Shown here in pieces: positions 33,683-43,974 of a DNA stretch of 64,000 nucleotides. A model generated the notes under the pieces. The model was not told the DNA's origin. It saw nothing but the letters and a program-made list of their open reading frames with translations, and searched no databases. The translations under genes were made by a program, and so were the position numbers. Within the stretch, counting starts at the first letter, position 1. Each line of letters opens with the position of its first letter. This DNA is from Climacium dendroides (Eukaryota; Streptophyta; Bryopsida; Hypnales; Climaciaceae): positions 49,742,588-49,806,587 of the forward strand of contig OX467082.1 in NCBI GenBank assembly GCA_950106755.1, in the 5' to 3' direction.

Positions 33683-34447
33683 GCCAGTGTTAGGCTTTAG
33701 GGAGGGGATTTTCATTTGTACTAGAGCTACCAGATGGGATATCTAGATTAGCGTCCGATCGCTTGAGAGGTCTCGCCATCTGAAATAATAAACGGAAGGA
33801 CTCTGGATTGCGCTGGTATGGATGGATACATTTGTAACCACCTTAGTTTTGTACAGGTTCAAGGAAGCATTAAGGTCGTTGTAGTTGAAGAGGATCGTAC
33901 AAGGGGTTTTTTATGACCTGCAGACCGGATTCATTCCTGGTCTGTTGTGAAAGATCAAACTGGATCCTGTTAGAATAGGAAATTAGAGTTAATTGAGTGA
34001 TACTTCCGTCACTATAAGTTCTGGAAGGAGTGGTGGGCTTACTTCTCTAAAACCAAGTGGCGGATCCCTCTGAAGTGACAACAGAGGTTAAGCAAAACGG
34101 GAACGAAAACTGAGGAAGAAGAGATCCTCGGATGTGGTAGTGTAATTCAGATGGATTTGTTAATTCCAGCAGGATTTGAGTTTATTGGATGACCAGATCT
34201 TGGTTTGACTTGAGTAGAAGTACAGTCCGGATCAGTGATCAATATTCGAATGAGTTGTCCGGTTTTGGGGGAAAAGAGAACCGGAGAAAAAGAGAAGTAT
34301 TTGTATTGATATTTACCCCCAAATCACCTAGTAACACAAATCACTTCACAGAGTCTTTTGGGTTGGATCTTTAGAGTCACTTTGTTATGCTTTAAAAGTA
34401 GTTTTTGTGAGCATAATAGGGAATTTCACTTACCTTGTGCTGCGACA
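33683..34447 (+). mobile_element. Element X2, terminal non-coding 3' segment
   Basis: Matches the reverse complement of 35,183-35,957. Shared blocks include 'GAGCTACCAGATGG', 'TAAACGGAAG', 'GAAAGATCAAA' and the last 80 bp, where 'TGAGCATAATAGGGAATTTC' is identical. It ends TGCTGCGACA, followed by CCCTC of a copia LTR remnant. The open frame at 34,189-34,374 is not conserved in X1. Confidence 0.75.
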
Positions 34448-34625
34448 CCCTCTTATACTACTCTACCAACAAGTGCAATGACAATTTTTATGGAATAAGT
34501 CACCTCTAAAGGGGTTGCCCTCTCTATGGCCCTATTGGCTTGGCTACAAACAACTCTCACTAAGGTCAGCCCATACAAGAAGCTCCTACAAGTAATCCTA
34601 ACACATTACTCAAGCCCTTTAATAA
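34448..34625 (-). repeat. Old copia LTR remnant
   Basis: Begins inside an LTR at the 'CCCTCTTATACTACTCTACC' position and continues through 'GGCTACAAACAACTC' and 'GGTCAGCCCATAC' in minus orientation. It was apparently the target into which X2 inserted, but the LTR half expected on the other side of X2 is not recognisable. Confidence 0.65.
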
Positions 34626-35177
34626 ATATAAAGATATAAATCTCTATGTTTGAGAACCTTGGTCATTCTTGTTGCACATGGTTGTTCAAATTGCTCGCCA
34701 CTTGATTACCACTTGTTAAAACAATTTTCAGTCGTGGCAACTATAATGTAAACAACTGCAAGACACTCTAAATACATTCAAAGGCTCACTGCAAGCTTCT
34801 GAGGTATATACTCACTACACACCGTGTTTCTTTTGACATTCCTAGAGTTCTCTAACAACGTTCCCTAGTGGCACCAAAATTCCCAATGTAGGAAGCATAA
34901 GCATTTACTATAAGGGCCCATAAAAATAATGTGTCATGGAATTTTTCTTTAATTCAATTTTCACTCAATGACAATTTTAGAATAATTTAAAAAATACTTA
35001 GCACAAATTCTAGTGTAAATGCACAATGGAAAACACCAAGAAAAGACAAACTTTGAAGTTATATTTTTAAAAATTTTAAATAATTTTAAAAATAATAATA
35101 ATAATCCATTTTTTCTAACCTAAAGATATTCTTTCTGAAGTAATTTTATCTCTAAGGAAAAAAATTGTGTTTTCTAC
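34626..35177. other. AT-rich DNA, nothing recognised
   Basis: Spacer between the copia LTR remnant and X1. No coding frame or repeat boundary is supported. Confidence 0.5.
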
Positions 35178-35182
35178 AGTTG

Positions 35183-36363
35183 TGTCGCAGCACAAGGTAA
35201 GTGAAATTCCCTATTATGCTCACAAAAACCTCTTTAAAGCATAATAAAGTGACTCTAAAGATCGAACCCAAGAGGCTCTGTGAAGTGTTTCGTGTTACTA
35301 GATGATTTGAGGAAAGTTTCTCAATTCCATTATTCTTCTTTATACCTCTCTCACATTTTTTCCCAAATACCGGTTGATTTTCTTGATCCTCCTATAAATT
35401 GATCCGGTCCAGACTAACACTGACCCAAATTACACTCGATCGATAACCTACAAGAACCAACCCAGAACTCACAGTTCCGACCGAATCTCGTATTACTTTA
35501 ACTGCGGACTTCCTTTCCTCAACTTCTATTCCGGTTTTGTTTAGCCTCTGTTGGCACCTCAGAGGGATCTGCCACTTATTTTCAGAGAGGTAGACACTCC
35601 TCTCTTTCCGGTTTTTATAGTGATGGAAAGTTCACTAAGCTAATCTATTCTCCTATTCTAACAGGATTCGATTTGATCTTTCACAACAAACTAGAAGTAA
35701 TCTCAGCTTGTAGGTCACACAAAGATCCCCCGTACGACCCTCACTTACTACAACGACCTTACTACCTTTTACAATCCGTGCGAAACTAAAGTGGCTACAA
35801 GAGCATCTGCCCATACCAGCACAATCTAACGTTCTTCCGTTTACTTCTTCAGATGGTGAGACCTCTCAAGTGTTCAGAGGCTAACCCAAACATTCCATCT
35901 GGTAGCTCTAGCACAGTTTGAGGATCCTTTCTCTTACTGTCTAGCCTAGCACTAGTTATCTCACCCGAAATTATAAACTTTAAACCTACTGAGGTGTCTT
36001 GACTCACTCCCAACACTTACAACCTGTTCACATGCACTTGCAATCACAAGAAGACAACAAGGAGAGAAGATCCTCTCACACTCTGCTCATCTATACTCAA
36101 TCTCTCCCTTCCTTATCCGGCCAATCTTTGGGAAGACAAGGAAAACAATAGACTATACACAGGAGATAGCATATGCAAGAAGGAAAAACTCCTAGTCTCA
36201 ATTTTGAGACTTGAATTATATACAGAATTTTACAAAAAGGTCTCCCCGGAAATCCGGCACTTATCCGGTCGAGATTTTCGGATTTGAACTTTTCCTATCT
36301 TTCCGAAATGAGGTCCGGTCTAACAAAATTTCCTACTCTCTAATTTCTAACTACCTATCCCTC
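35183..36363 (-). other. X1 3' non-coding region
   Basis: Follows the stop of the X1 frame (minus strand). Contains several CCGGAT motifs, a 'CTGTATATAATTC' box followed by a short hairpin (about 36,190-36,225), and a 'CACTATAAAAACC' TATA-like box near 35,617. The last 775 bp are shared with X2. Confidence 0.6.
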
Positions 36364-36490
36364 CTAAGGGGATCCACCACTATCTGGAGTAGCTATGGGG
36401 GAGAGCTCACTCAAATTTCTACTTTTATCTCCCCCTTTCGGAACTTGCTCTGGTTCTACAGGAGAAGTTACTCCTATCCTTGTCCGTGGG
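36364..36490 (-). pseudogene. X1 ORF, C-terminal end, cut off by gypsy G
   Basis: On the empty site (G and one GTGGG removed) the frame of the segment at 43,975-44,962 continues here without a shift and ends at TAG 36,364. This piece adds about 42 residues, rich in Pro, Ser, Glu and Gly, with no known motif. The in-frame join across the duplication is strong evidence that G landed inside an X1 reading frame. Confidence 0.7.
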
Positions 36491-37028
36491 TGTAACAAAC
36501 CTCCCACAGGTTTGCCACCAATTCTCAAATAATTAATATAATAAGGCTCACCACCCAACCATAGAGAAGAAATCACTCAAGAAGTGTCGCACCTTCTCAC
36601 CCCTGAGCCTTTCTATACTATTTCCTTTCCAAAGGAACTAGAATCTATCTCAAGTCCTTTTTACTTTCTATTCCAAATTTAGATCTAACTCATAGATCTT
36701 TCTATCCTTCTATCCTTTTACTCCTATATCTAGAGTAAAGATATTTTATTACCATCTAAATACGGCATAGTAATCTACTTCTAGTGCACCTCATCTTGAG
36801 TTGTCTAACTCTTGTACACATGTTCTCAATTTGGAGCGGTCTGACTCTAGTGCACTAAATATGGAGCTGTCTAACTCCAGTGCACATGTTCTCAATCTAG
36901 AGCGGTCTGACTCCAGTGCATCCATCCTCAACTGGGAGTTGTCTGACTCCTCTCATCCTCTGCTTACACACTGCCACATGTGATTAGAAGATTTCATTCA
37001 TCCATCCATCATCTTAAGTTACTTTACA
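36491..37028 (-). repeat. Gypsy G LTR, left outer (3' LTR of minus element)
   Basis: 538 bp, TGTAAAG...TGTTACA on the minus strand, canonical TG/CA ends. It is preceded on the minus strand by the purine tract AGAAGGGGAGAT (37,029-37,040). It has the shorter version of the internal 66-bp repeat. Confidence 0.93.
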
Positions 37029-37041
37029 ATCTCCCCTTCTA

Positions 37042-38220
37042 TTAAAAGTCATTGTCCTCAATGACAAAGTCAGGATAATCCCTCCTAAAATCAACTTCCC
37101 TTTCCCAAGAAGCTTCTTCGTCCGGATAATCCTTCCACTTCACATAGAATCTACGAAATGTCTTATTCCTTAGCTGTTGATTCTCCATCTTCAAAATCTT
37201 CTCAGGTTGAGCAAGTAGTTCTCCCTCAAGAGCAGCTTTTGGAAGATCAGGCAGAATATGACTAGGATCCGATACATACTTTCTCAACAAACTTATATGA
37301 AATACATCATGTATCTGCCAATCTTCAGGTAACCTCAGTTTATAAGCAACTTGTCCTAATCTCTTCACAATCTCAAAAGGCCTACAAAACCGAGGTAATA
37401 ACTTCCTTGACTTACCAAGCTTAAGTCCAGATCTCTTTGGAGCTACCTTTAAAAATACTTTATCACCCACTTCAAATAGACGAAAAAGTCTTTTTTTATC
37501 CGCATAATGTTTAGCTCTATCCTGAGCACTTTTCATAGCCAACTTTGTCAACTCTCTAATTTCATTCATTTCTTTAATCATGTCATTAATGCTTTCAAAT
37601 CTAGTAGTAGGAGTAGAGAGTGTAATGGGAGTTCTACATTCTTGACCATACAAAATATAGAATGGACTTACCCCAATACTACTATGAATGTGATCATTGT
37701 AAGCAAACTCAATCATATGCAACCACTTATTCCACAAGTGTTGTTTCTTACCAACATACATTCTCAACATATCCTCAAGAGTCCTATTATTTCTTTCAGT
37801 CTGTCCATCACTCTCAGGATGATATGCAGTACTCAACTTAATTTTGGTCCCACACAATTTGAAAAGTGTAGTCCAAAATTCACTCACAAACTTACGATCT
37901 CTATTACTTATAATCTCACACGGAATTCCATGGTGTTTGAAGATCTCTCTCATAAATAACTCAGCTACTCTATAAGCAGTTACAGTAGTAACTGTAGGAA
38001 TAAAATGAGCTATCTTGGTTAGTCTATCTACAACCACCATGATACTATCAAAGTTACTTCGAGTCTTAGGCAATCCAACAATAAAATCCATACTGACTGA
38101 TTCAAATTTTAAATTAGGGACACTAAGAGGTTGCAACAATCCAGGACTCTTCACTTGTTTAGACTTAGAGACTTGACATTTCAAGCATCTTTCAACATAG
38201 TCTTTGACATCTGTTTTCAT
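37042..38220 (-). CDS. Gypsy G integrase core and chromodomain, minus copy (392 aa)
   Basis: The integrase catalytic triad region is present, but with a substitution: D45, N106 instead of Asp, and E142 in 'DGQTERNN', with correct 35-residue spacing. The C-terminus has a chromodomain ('FYVKWKDYPDEEASWE'), which marks the chromovirus branch and in known members steers insertion through histone marks. The frame opens after an in-frame TGA (38,218-38,220) that cuts it from the zinc-binding H/C region. The protein is identical to the plus copy at 40,220. The changed residue and the stop imply a dead integrase. Confidence 0.88.
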   Translation of the reverse strand: MKTDVKDYVERCLKCQVSKSKQVKSPGLLQPLSVPNLKFESVSMDFIVGLPKTRSNFDSIMVVVDRLTKIAHFIPTVTTVTAYRVAELFMREIFKHHGIPCEIISNRDRKFVSEFWTTLFKLCGTKIKLSTAYHPESDGQTERNNRTLEDMLRMYVGKKQHLWNKWLHMIEFAYNDHIHSSIGVSPFYILYGQECRTPITLSTPTTRFESINDMIKEMNEIRELTKLAMKSAQDRAKHYADKKRLFRLFEVGDKVFLKVAPKRSGLKLGKSRKLLPRFCRPFEIVKRLGQVAYKLRLPEDWQIHDVFHISLLRKYVSDPSHILPDLPKAALEGELLAQPEKILKMENQQLRNKTFRRFYVKWKDYPDEEASWEREVDFRRDYPDFVIEDNDF

Positions 38221-38518
38221 TCATGGCCAATAATAATGACGCTTGACTGCCATATAGGTCTTTTGGAAACCTGGATGGCCTGTTATTGGGATATCATGAA
38301 GATTATTCATAATGTTGAGTCTATATTCTCCAATTTTGGGAATACAAACTCTACCATTATAATATAGAACTTCATCTTTCAATTTAAAAGACTTAAACTT
38401 ATCGATTTCGTTCACAGTTCTAGCTTCCTTAGATAGACTCTCAAATGGAATTCTAAAGGAATCATCATTAGAATAATGCATTTTGATCTCATCCATCAAA
38501 GAATTTCTAATACATGTG
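38221..38518 (-). pseudogene. Gypsy G RNase H-integrase junction fragment, minus copy
   Basis: Encodes the region from 'CIRNSLMDE' through the integrase N-terminal zinc region ('[18 protein letters not shown]') up to the TGA. It duplicates 39,928-40,219 in inverted orientation. The homology stops at about 38,518, where the plus-strand block begins. Confidence 0.85.
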
Positions 38519-40219
38519 AGTGAAGTTGAGGGTGAAAGTAAGGGCAACAAAGGAGTGAATGAATTCTTGGATGACTTTAAAGATGTATTTCCTGAGGAAT
38601 TAAAAGAATTGCCACCTAGGAGAGATGTTGATCATGCTATAGATTTAATTGTCAATGCTGCTCCTGTGGCTAGGGCACCCTATCGCCATTCTTTAGCTCA
38701 AAATGTTGAGTTGGAGAATCAATTAAAAGATTTATTGAACAAAGGTTACATTAGACCTAGCAAATCACCTTGGGGTGCCCCGGTCCTCTTTGTTAAGAAG
38801 AAAGATGGATCATTAAGATTATGTGTAGATTATCGGGGTCTAAATAAACTCACTGTCAAGAATAGGTTTCCTTTGCCCCGTGCTGATGATATATTTGATC
38901 ACTTACACGGATCAAAAATATTTTCCAAAATAGATTTGAAGAGTGGTTATTATCAAATTCGAATTAAAGAATCTGACATTGCGAAAACAGGTTTTAGATC
39001 ACGTTTAGGTCATTATGAGTACGTTGTAATGCCTTTTGGGCTTACAAATGGTCCTGCTACATTTATGACTTTGATGAATTCATTATTTCGTAATCATTTA
39101 GGTAAATTTGTGCTAGTATTCATGGATGATATTCTTATATATTCTAAGAATGTAGAAGAACATAAGAAACATCTTAAACAAGTTTTTGAAATTTTGAGAG
39201 CAAATAAATTATATGCTAAGTTAAGTAAGTGTGCTTTCTTTACATCTCGTATTGAATTTCTTGGTCACATCATTTCGGATGAGGGAATCTCAGTAGATCC
39301 TAAGAAGGTCAAAGTAGCTGTTGAGTGGCCAATACCAAAAGATAAGAGTGAGGTGAGAAGTTTCCTAGGTCTTGCAAGCTATTATAGAAGTTTTGTCAAA
39401 GGATTTTCAAAAAAAGCTGCTCCTATTACCAATTTGTTGAAAGGCAAGGGTAATGTGATAGATTGGACTGTTGAGTGTGACTTGAGTTTCCAGACATTGA
39501 AGTCAGTGTTAACCCAAACTCCCGTTTTGACCATTATGGATCCCTTGAAAGGAAACATAGTCTTGTGTACCAACGCTGGTGATTTAGCTATTGGTGTAGT
39601 TTTGATGCAAGATAAAAAGATAGTTGCATATGAATCTCATAAATTGAATTCTGCTGAGTTAAATTATCCAGTACATGAGAAGGAACTACTTGCAGTCATT
39701 CATACTTTGAAGGTTTGGAGACATTATTTACTAGGAGTAAGGTTTAAGATAGAAACAGATCATCAGTCTTTGAAATATTTATCAACTCAATCGAATTTGA
39801 GTAGAAGACAGTGTAGGTGGATGGAATTGTTACAAGAGTTTGATTTTGACATAGAATATGTTAAAGGTAAGGAAAATGTGGTTGCTGATGCTTTTTCTAG
39901 AAGACCGCTAGCAAATGCTATCACATGTATTAGAAATTCTTTGATGGATGAGATCAAAATGCATTATTCTAATGATGATTCCTTTAGAATTCCATTTGAG
40001 AGTCTATCTAAGGAAGCTAGAACTGTGAACGAAATCGATAAGTTTAAGTCTTTTAAATTGAAAGATGAAGTTCTATATTATAATGGTAGAGTTTGTATTC
40101 CCAAAATTGGAGAATATAGACTCAACATTATGAATAATCTTCATGATATCCCAATAACAGGCCATCCAGGTTTCCAAAAGACCTATATGGCAGTCAAGCG
40201 TCATTATTATTGGCCATGA
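38519..40219 (+). pseudogene. Gypsy G reverse transcriptase and RNase H, plus block
   Basis: Uninterrupted frame; the ATG at 38,483 lies in the opposite arm, so the true protein started further upstream in lost sequence. It shows '[13 protein letters not shown]', the reverse transcriptase palm with FMDD, and RNase H where the first catalytic Asp is Asn ('[10 protein letters not shown]', residue 364 counted from the ATG at 38,483). It ends at TGA in the integrase zinc region, at the same base as in the minus copy. No protease is present upstream, because the block starts in the protease-RT spacer. Confidence 0.9.
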
Positions 40220-41398
40220 ATGAAAACAGATGTCAAAGACTATGTTGAAAGATGCTTGAAATGTCAAGTCTCTAAGTCTAAACAAGTGAAGAGTCCTGGA
40301 TTGTTGCAACCTCTTAGTGTCCCTAATTTAAAATTTGAATCAGTCAGTATGGATTTTATTGTTGGATTGCCTAAGACTCGAAGTAACTTTGATAGTATCA
40401 TGGTGGTTGTAGATAGACTAACCAAGATAGCTCATTTTATTCCTACAGTTACTACTGTAACTGCTTATAGAGTAGCTGAGTTATTTATGAGAGAGATCTT
40501 CAAACACCATGGAATTCCGTGTGAGATTATAAGTAATAGAGATCGTAAGTTTGTGAGTGAATTTTGGACTACACTTTTCAAATTGTGTGGGACCAAAATT
40601 AAGTTGAGTACTGCATATCATCCTGAGAGTGATGGACAGACTGAAAGAAATAATAGGACTCTTGAGGATATGTTGAGAATGTATGTTGGTAAGAAACAAC
40701 ACTTGTGGAATAAGTGGTTGCATATGATTGAGTTTGCTTACAATGATCACATTCATAGTAGTATTGGGGTAAGTCCATTCTATATTTTGTATGGTCAAGA
40801 ATGTAGAACTCCCATTACACTCTCTACTCCTACTACTAGATTTGAAAGCATTAATGACATGATTAAAGAAATGAATGAAATTAGAGAGTTGACAAAGTTG
40901 GCTATGAAAAGTGCTCAGGATAGAGCTAAACATTATGCGGATAAAAAAAGACTTTTTCGTCTATTTGAAGTGGGTGATAAAGTATTTTTAAAGGTAGCTC
41001 CAAAGAGATCTGGACTTAAGCTTGGTAAGTCAAGGAAGTTATTACCTCGGTTTTGTAGGCCTTTTGAGATTGTGAAGAGATTAGGACAAGTTGCTTATAA
41101 ACTGAGGTTACCTGAAGATTGGCAGATACATGATGTATTTCATATAAGTTTGTTGAGAAAGTATGTATCGGATCCTAGTCATATTCTGCCTGATCTTCCA
41201 AAAGCTGCTCTTGAGGGAGAACTACTTGCTCAACCTGAGAAGATTTTGAAGATGGAGAATCAACAGCTAAGGAATAAGACATTTCGTAGATTCTACGTGA
41301 AGTGGAAGGATTATCCGGACGAAGAAGCTTCTTGGGAAAGGGAAGTTGATTTTAGGAGGGATTATCCTGACTTTGTCATTGAGGACAATGACTTTTAA
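40220..41398 (+). CDS. Gypsy G integrase core and chromodomain, plus copy (392 aa)
   Basis: Residue-for-residue identical to the minus copy, including Asn at 106 and the chromodomain at the C-terminus. The frame ends just before the purine tract 'GGAAGAGGAGAT' and the LTR. Because both copies share the TGA and the Asn, one is derived from the other, or both from one recent template. Confidence 0.88.
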   Translation: MKTDVKDYVERCLKCQVSKSKQVKSPGLLQPLSVPNLKFESVSMDFIVGLPKTRSNFDSIMVVVDRLTKIAHFIPTVTTVTAYRVAELFMREIFKHHGIPCEIISNRDRKFVSEFWTTLFKLCGTKIKLSTAYHPESDGQTERNNRTLEDMLRMYVGKKQHLWNKWLHMIEFAYNDHIHSSIGVSPFYILYGQECRTPITLSTPTTRFESINDMIKEMNEIRELTKLAMKSAQDRAKHYADKKRLFRLFEVGDKVFLKVAPKRSGLKLGKSRKLLPRFCRPFEIVKRLGQVAYKLRLPEDWQIHDVFHISLLRKYVSDPSHILPDLPKAALEGELLAQPEKILKMENQQLRNKTFRRFYVKWKDYPDEEASWEREVDFRRDYPDFVIEDNDF

Positions 41399-41411
41399 TG
41401 GAAGAGGAGAT

Positions 41412-41949
41412 TGTAAAGTAACTTAAGATGATGGATGGATGAATGAAATCTTCTAATCACATGTGGCAGTGTGTAAGCAGAGGATGAGAGGAGTCAGACA
41501 ACTTCCAGTTGAGGATGGATGCACTGGAGTCAGACCGCTCTAGATTGAGGACATGTGCACTGGAGTTAGACAGCTCCATATTTAGTGCACTAGAGTCAGA
41601 CCGCTCCAAATTGAGAACATGTGTACAAGAGTTAGACAACTCAAGATGAGGTGCACTAGAAGTAGATTACTATGCCGTATTTAGATGGTAATAAAATATC
41701 TTTACTCTAGATATAGGAGTAAAAGGATAGAAGGATAGAAAGATCTATGAGTTAGATCTAAATTTGGAATAGAAAGTAAAAAGGACTTGAGATAGACTCT
41801 AGTTCCTTTGGAAAGGAAATAGTATAGAAAGGCTCAGGGGTGAGAAGGTGCGACACTTCTTGAGTGATTTCTTCTCTATGGTTGGGTGGTGAGCCTTATT
41901 ATATTAATTATTTGAGAGTTGGTGGCAAACCTGTGGGAGGTTTGTTACA
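41412..41949 (+). repeat. Gypsy G internal LTR, shared by integrase and gag
   Basis: 538 bp TGTAAAG...TGTTACA in plus orientation. Integrase and the purine tract lie directly upstream; the primer site and gag lie directly downstream. It thus acts as a 3' and a 5' LTR at once, as in a one-LTR circle or a tandem dimer. Confidence 0.92.
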
Positions 41950-41951
41950 AG

Positions 41952-41963
41952 TGGTATCAGAGC
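41952..41963 (+). promoter_or_regulatory. Gypsy G primer-binding site, plus copy
   Basis: TGGTATCAGAGC, complementary to the 3' end of initiator tRNA-Met, two bases after the LTR. This is the classical plant gypsy primer, in contrast to the half-tRNA type of the copias here. Confidence 0.9.
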
Positions 41964-41969
41964 GAGGTT

Positions 41970-42773
41970 ATGGATCCTATTGAGGGTTTGGAGGAGAGGA
42001 TTGTGAGAGTAGTGAGGGTAGCATTGAGGGGGGTCCAAGGTTCTATACAATCAGGAGCTCCACCTCTTCCTAGGGAGGCTCCTCTAGACACCCCACGCCC
42101 TCCTTCATCTTCACCATGTAAGTCAAGAGAGGTAGAGTCCAATTCAACATCTATTTTGAGGGGTTCTGGTCATAGACGAGTTGATATTTTGGAGGACTTG
42201 AAGAGGTATCCTTTCAAGCCTTGTTTTGGAGGAAGGAATTGCAAGCCCGAAGAAGTCAAATCTTTTATTTCCATATTGGAGGACTTCTTCACTTTAAGTT
42301 ACCAAGATGATGATAAGATCAAGGCCACAGTGATTTGTCTTCAAGACAAAGCTCGTGCGTGGTATGACAATTTGAAGAGCAATCGGGAGAATTGTGGTCT
42401 TCAACCTCTATCGACTTGGAGCACCTTCAAGCAATTGTTTCTTCAAGAATTTCTTCCTAGCAATTATGGAGAAGACATGCACCAAGGACTCTATGACTTG
42501 AAACAAGGAAGTTTGTCTATCACCCAATACAAGTCAAAGTTTGATTTGCATATTGTCTATTTTCCTAATTGGGGTGAAAGTGATAGAGTTGAGTTCTTTG
42601 TTCGTAACTTAAAGGATTCAATCAGATTTAAAGTCAGTGCTTATCATCCAAAGACTATAGATGATGCTTATAGTTTGGCTATGAACTTTGAGAGAGAGGT
42701 TAATAGCAAGTTGGAGAGGAATAAGAGTCAATTAGGAAAAAGGTCCTCAGAGTTCAATCGGTCCGCTAATCAA
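41970..42773 (+). pseudogene. Gypsy G gag, plus copy, C-terminally truncated
   Basis: The ATG at 41,970 (MDPIEGLEER) follows the primer site closely; upstream in-frame codons lie in the LTR. It contains the retrotransposon gag domain ('KARAWYDNL', 'STWSTFKQLF', 'QGSLSITQYKSKF'). It is cut at about 42,773, before any CCHC knuckle, by the inverted gag arm, which adds a few unrelated residues before a stop at 42,824. Confidence 0.85.
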
Positions 42774-43345
42774 AACTTTGACTTGTATTGGGTGATAGAC
42801 AAACTTCCTTGTTTCAAGTCATAGAGTCCTTGGTGCATGTCTTCTCCATAATTGCTAGGAAGAAATTCTTGAAGAAACAATTGCTTGAAGGTGCTCCAAG
42901 TCAACAGAGGTTGAAGACCACAATTCTCCCGATTGCTCTTCAAATTGTCATACCACGCACGAGCTTTGTCTTGAAGACAAATCACTGTGGCCTTGATCTT
43001 ATCATCATCTTGGTAACTTAAAGTGAAGAAGTCCTCCAATATGGAAATAAAAGATTTGACTTCTTCGGGCTTGCAATTCCTTCCTCCAAAACAAGGCTTG
43101 AAAGGATACCTCTTCAAGTCCTCCAAAATATCAACTCGTCTATGACCAGAACCCCTCAAAATAGATGTTGAATTGGACTCTACCTCTCTTGACTTACATG
43201 GTGAAGATGAAGGAGGGCGTGGGGTGTCTAGAGGAGCCTCCCTAGGAAGAGGTGGAGCTCCTGATTGTATAGAACCTTGGACCCCCCTCAATGCTACCCT
43301 CACTACTCTCACAATCCTCTCCTCCAAACCCTCAATAGGATCCAT
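42774..43345 (-). pseudogene. Gypsy G gag, minus copy, truncated
   Basis: The ATG at 43,345 (MDPIEGLEER) corresponds to the plus copy; about 190 residues remain, to 'ITQYKSKF'. About 230 bp of plus-copy gag beyond this point have no partner and form the asymmetric centre of the inverted repeat. Confidence 0.85.
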
Positions 43346-43351
43346 AACCTC

Positions 43352-43363
43352 GCTCTGATACCA
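43352..43363 (-). promoter_or_regulatory. Gypsy G primer-binding site, minus copy
   Basis: TGGTATCAGAGC on the minus strand, two bases inside the right outer LTR. It marks that LTR as the 5' LTR of the minus-strand element. Confidence 0.9.
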
Positions 43364-43365
43364 CT

Positions 43366-43969
43366 TGTAACAAACCTCCCACAGGTTTGCCACCAACTCT
43401 CAAATAATTAATATAATAAAGCTCACCACCCAACCATAGAGAAGAAATCACTCAAGAAGTGTCGCACCTTCTCACCCCTGAGCCTTTCTATACTATTTCC
43501 TTTCCAAAGGAACTAGAGTCTATCTCAAGTCCTTTTTACTTTCTATTCCAAATTTAGATCTAACTCATAGATCTTTCTATCCTTCTATCCTTTTACTCCT
43601 ATATCTAGAGTAAAGATATTTTATTACCATCTAAATACGGCATAGTAATCTACTTCTAGTGCACCTCATCTTGAGTTGTCTAACTCTTGTACACATGTTC
43701 TCAATTTGGAGCGGTCTGACTCTAGTGCACTAAATATGGAGCTGTCTAACTCCAGTGCACATGTTCTCAATCTGGAGCGGTCTGACTCCAGTGCACTAAA
43801 TATAGAGCTGTCTAACTCTAGTGCACATGTTCTCAATCTAGAGCGGTCTGAGTCCAGTGCATCCATCCTCAACTGGAAGTTGTCTGACTCCTCTCATCCT
43901 CTGCTTACACACTGCCACATGTGATTAGAAGATTTCATTCATCCATCCATCATCTTAAGTTACCTTACA
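43366..43969 (-). repeat. Gypsy G LTR, right outer (5' LTR of minus element), 66 bp longer
   Basis: 604 bp against 538 bp in the other two LTRs. The extra 66 bp is one more copy of a tandem unit containing 'GAGCGGTCTGACTC' and 'GAGCTGTCTAACTC' (around 43,690-43,860). Ends are TGTAAGG...TGTTACA on the minus strand. Confidence 0.92.
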
Positions 43970-43974
43970 GTGGG

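Larger units (their letters stand above)
12590..34447 (+). mobile_element. Unclassified element X2, 3' part, split by copia D
   Basis: X2 sequence appears at about 12,590-12,661 and resumes at 33,683-34,447. The two pieces join cleanly if copia D and one copy of its GGATA duplication are removed. The joined sequence matches the reverse complement of 35,183 to about 36,010 in X1, at clearly less than full identity. X2 ends TGCTGCGACA at 34,447, exactly as X1 does. Only the non-coding 3' part is present, and the left limit is uncertain because of copia fragment F. Confidence 0.7.
36491..43969 (-). mobile_element. Ty3/gypsy chromovirus G, composite with inverted internal block
   Basis: Outer LTRs, both minus, lie at 36,491-37,028 and 43,366-43,969, flanked by GTGGG (36,486-36,490 and 43,970-43,974). 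Next to them are gag (right) and integrase (left) of a minus-strand element. Between about 38,519 and 42,773 sits a plus-strand block ordered RT, RNase H, integrase, LTR, primer site, gag. The inverted arms appear identical over the integrase. The element therefore has three LTRs, two integrases and two gag fragments, and lacks a protease. Confidence 0.9.

Noticed and set aside
36211..36495. 94-codon plus-strand frame
   Set aside because: It overlaps the minus-strand end of the X1 frame and the X1 3' region, and has no motif.
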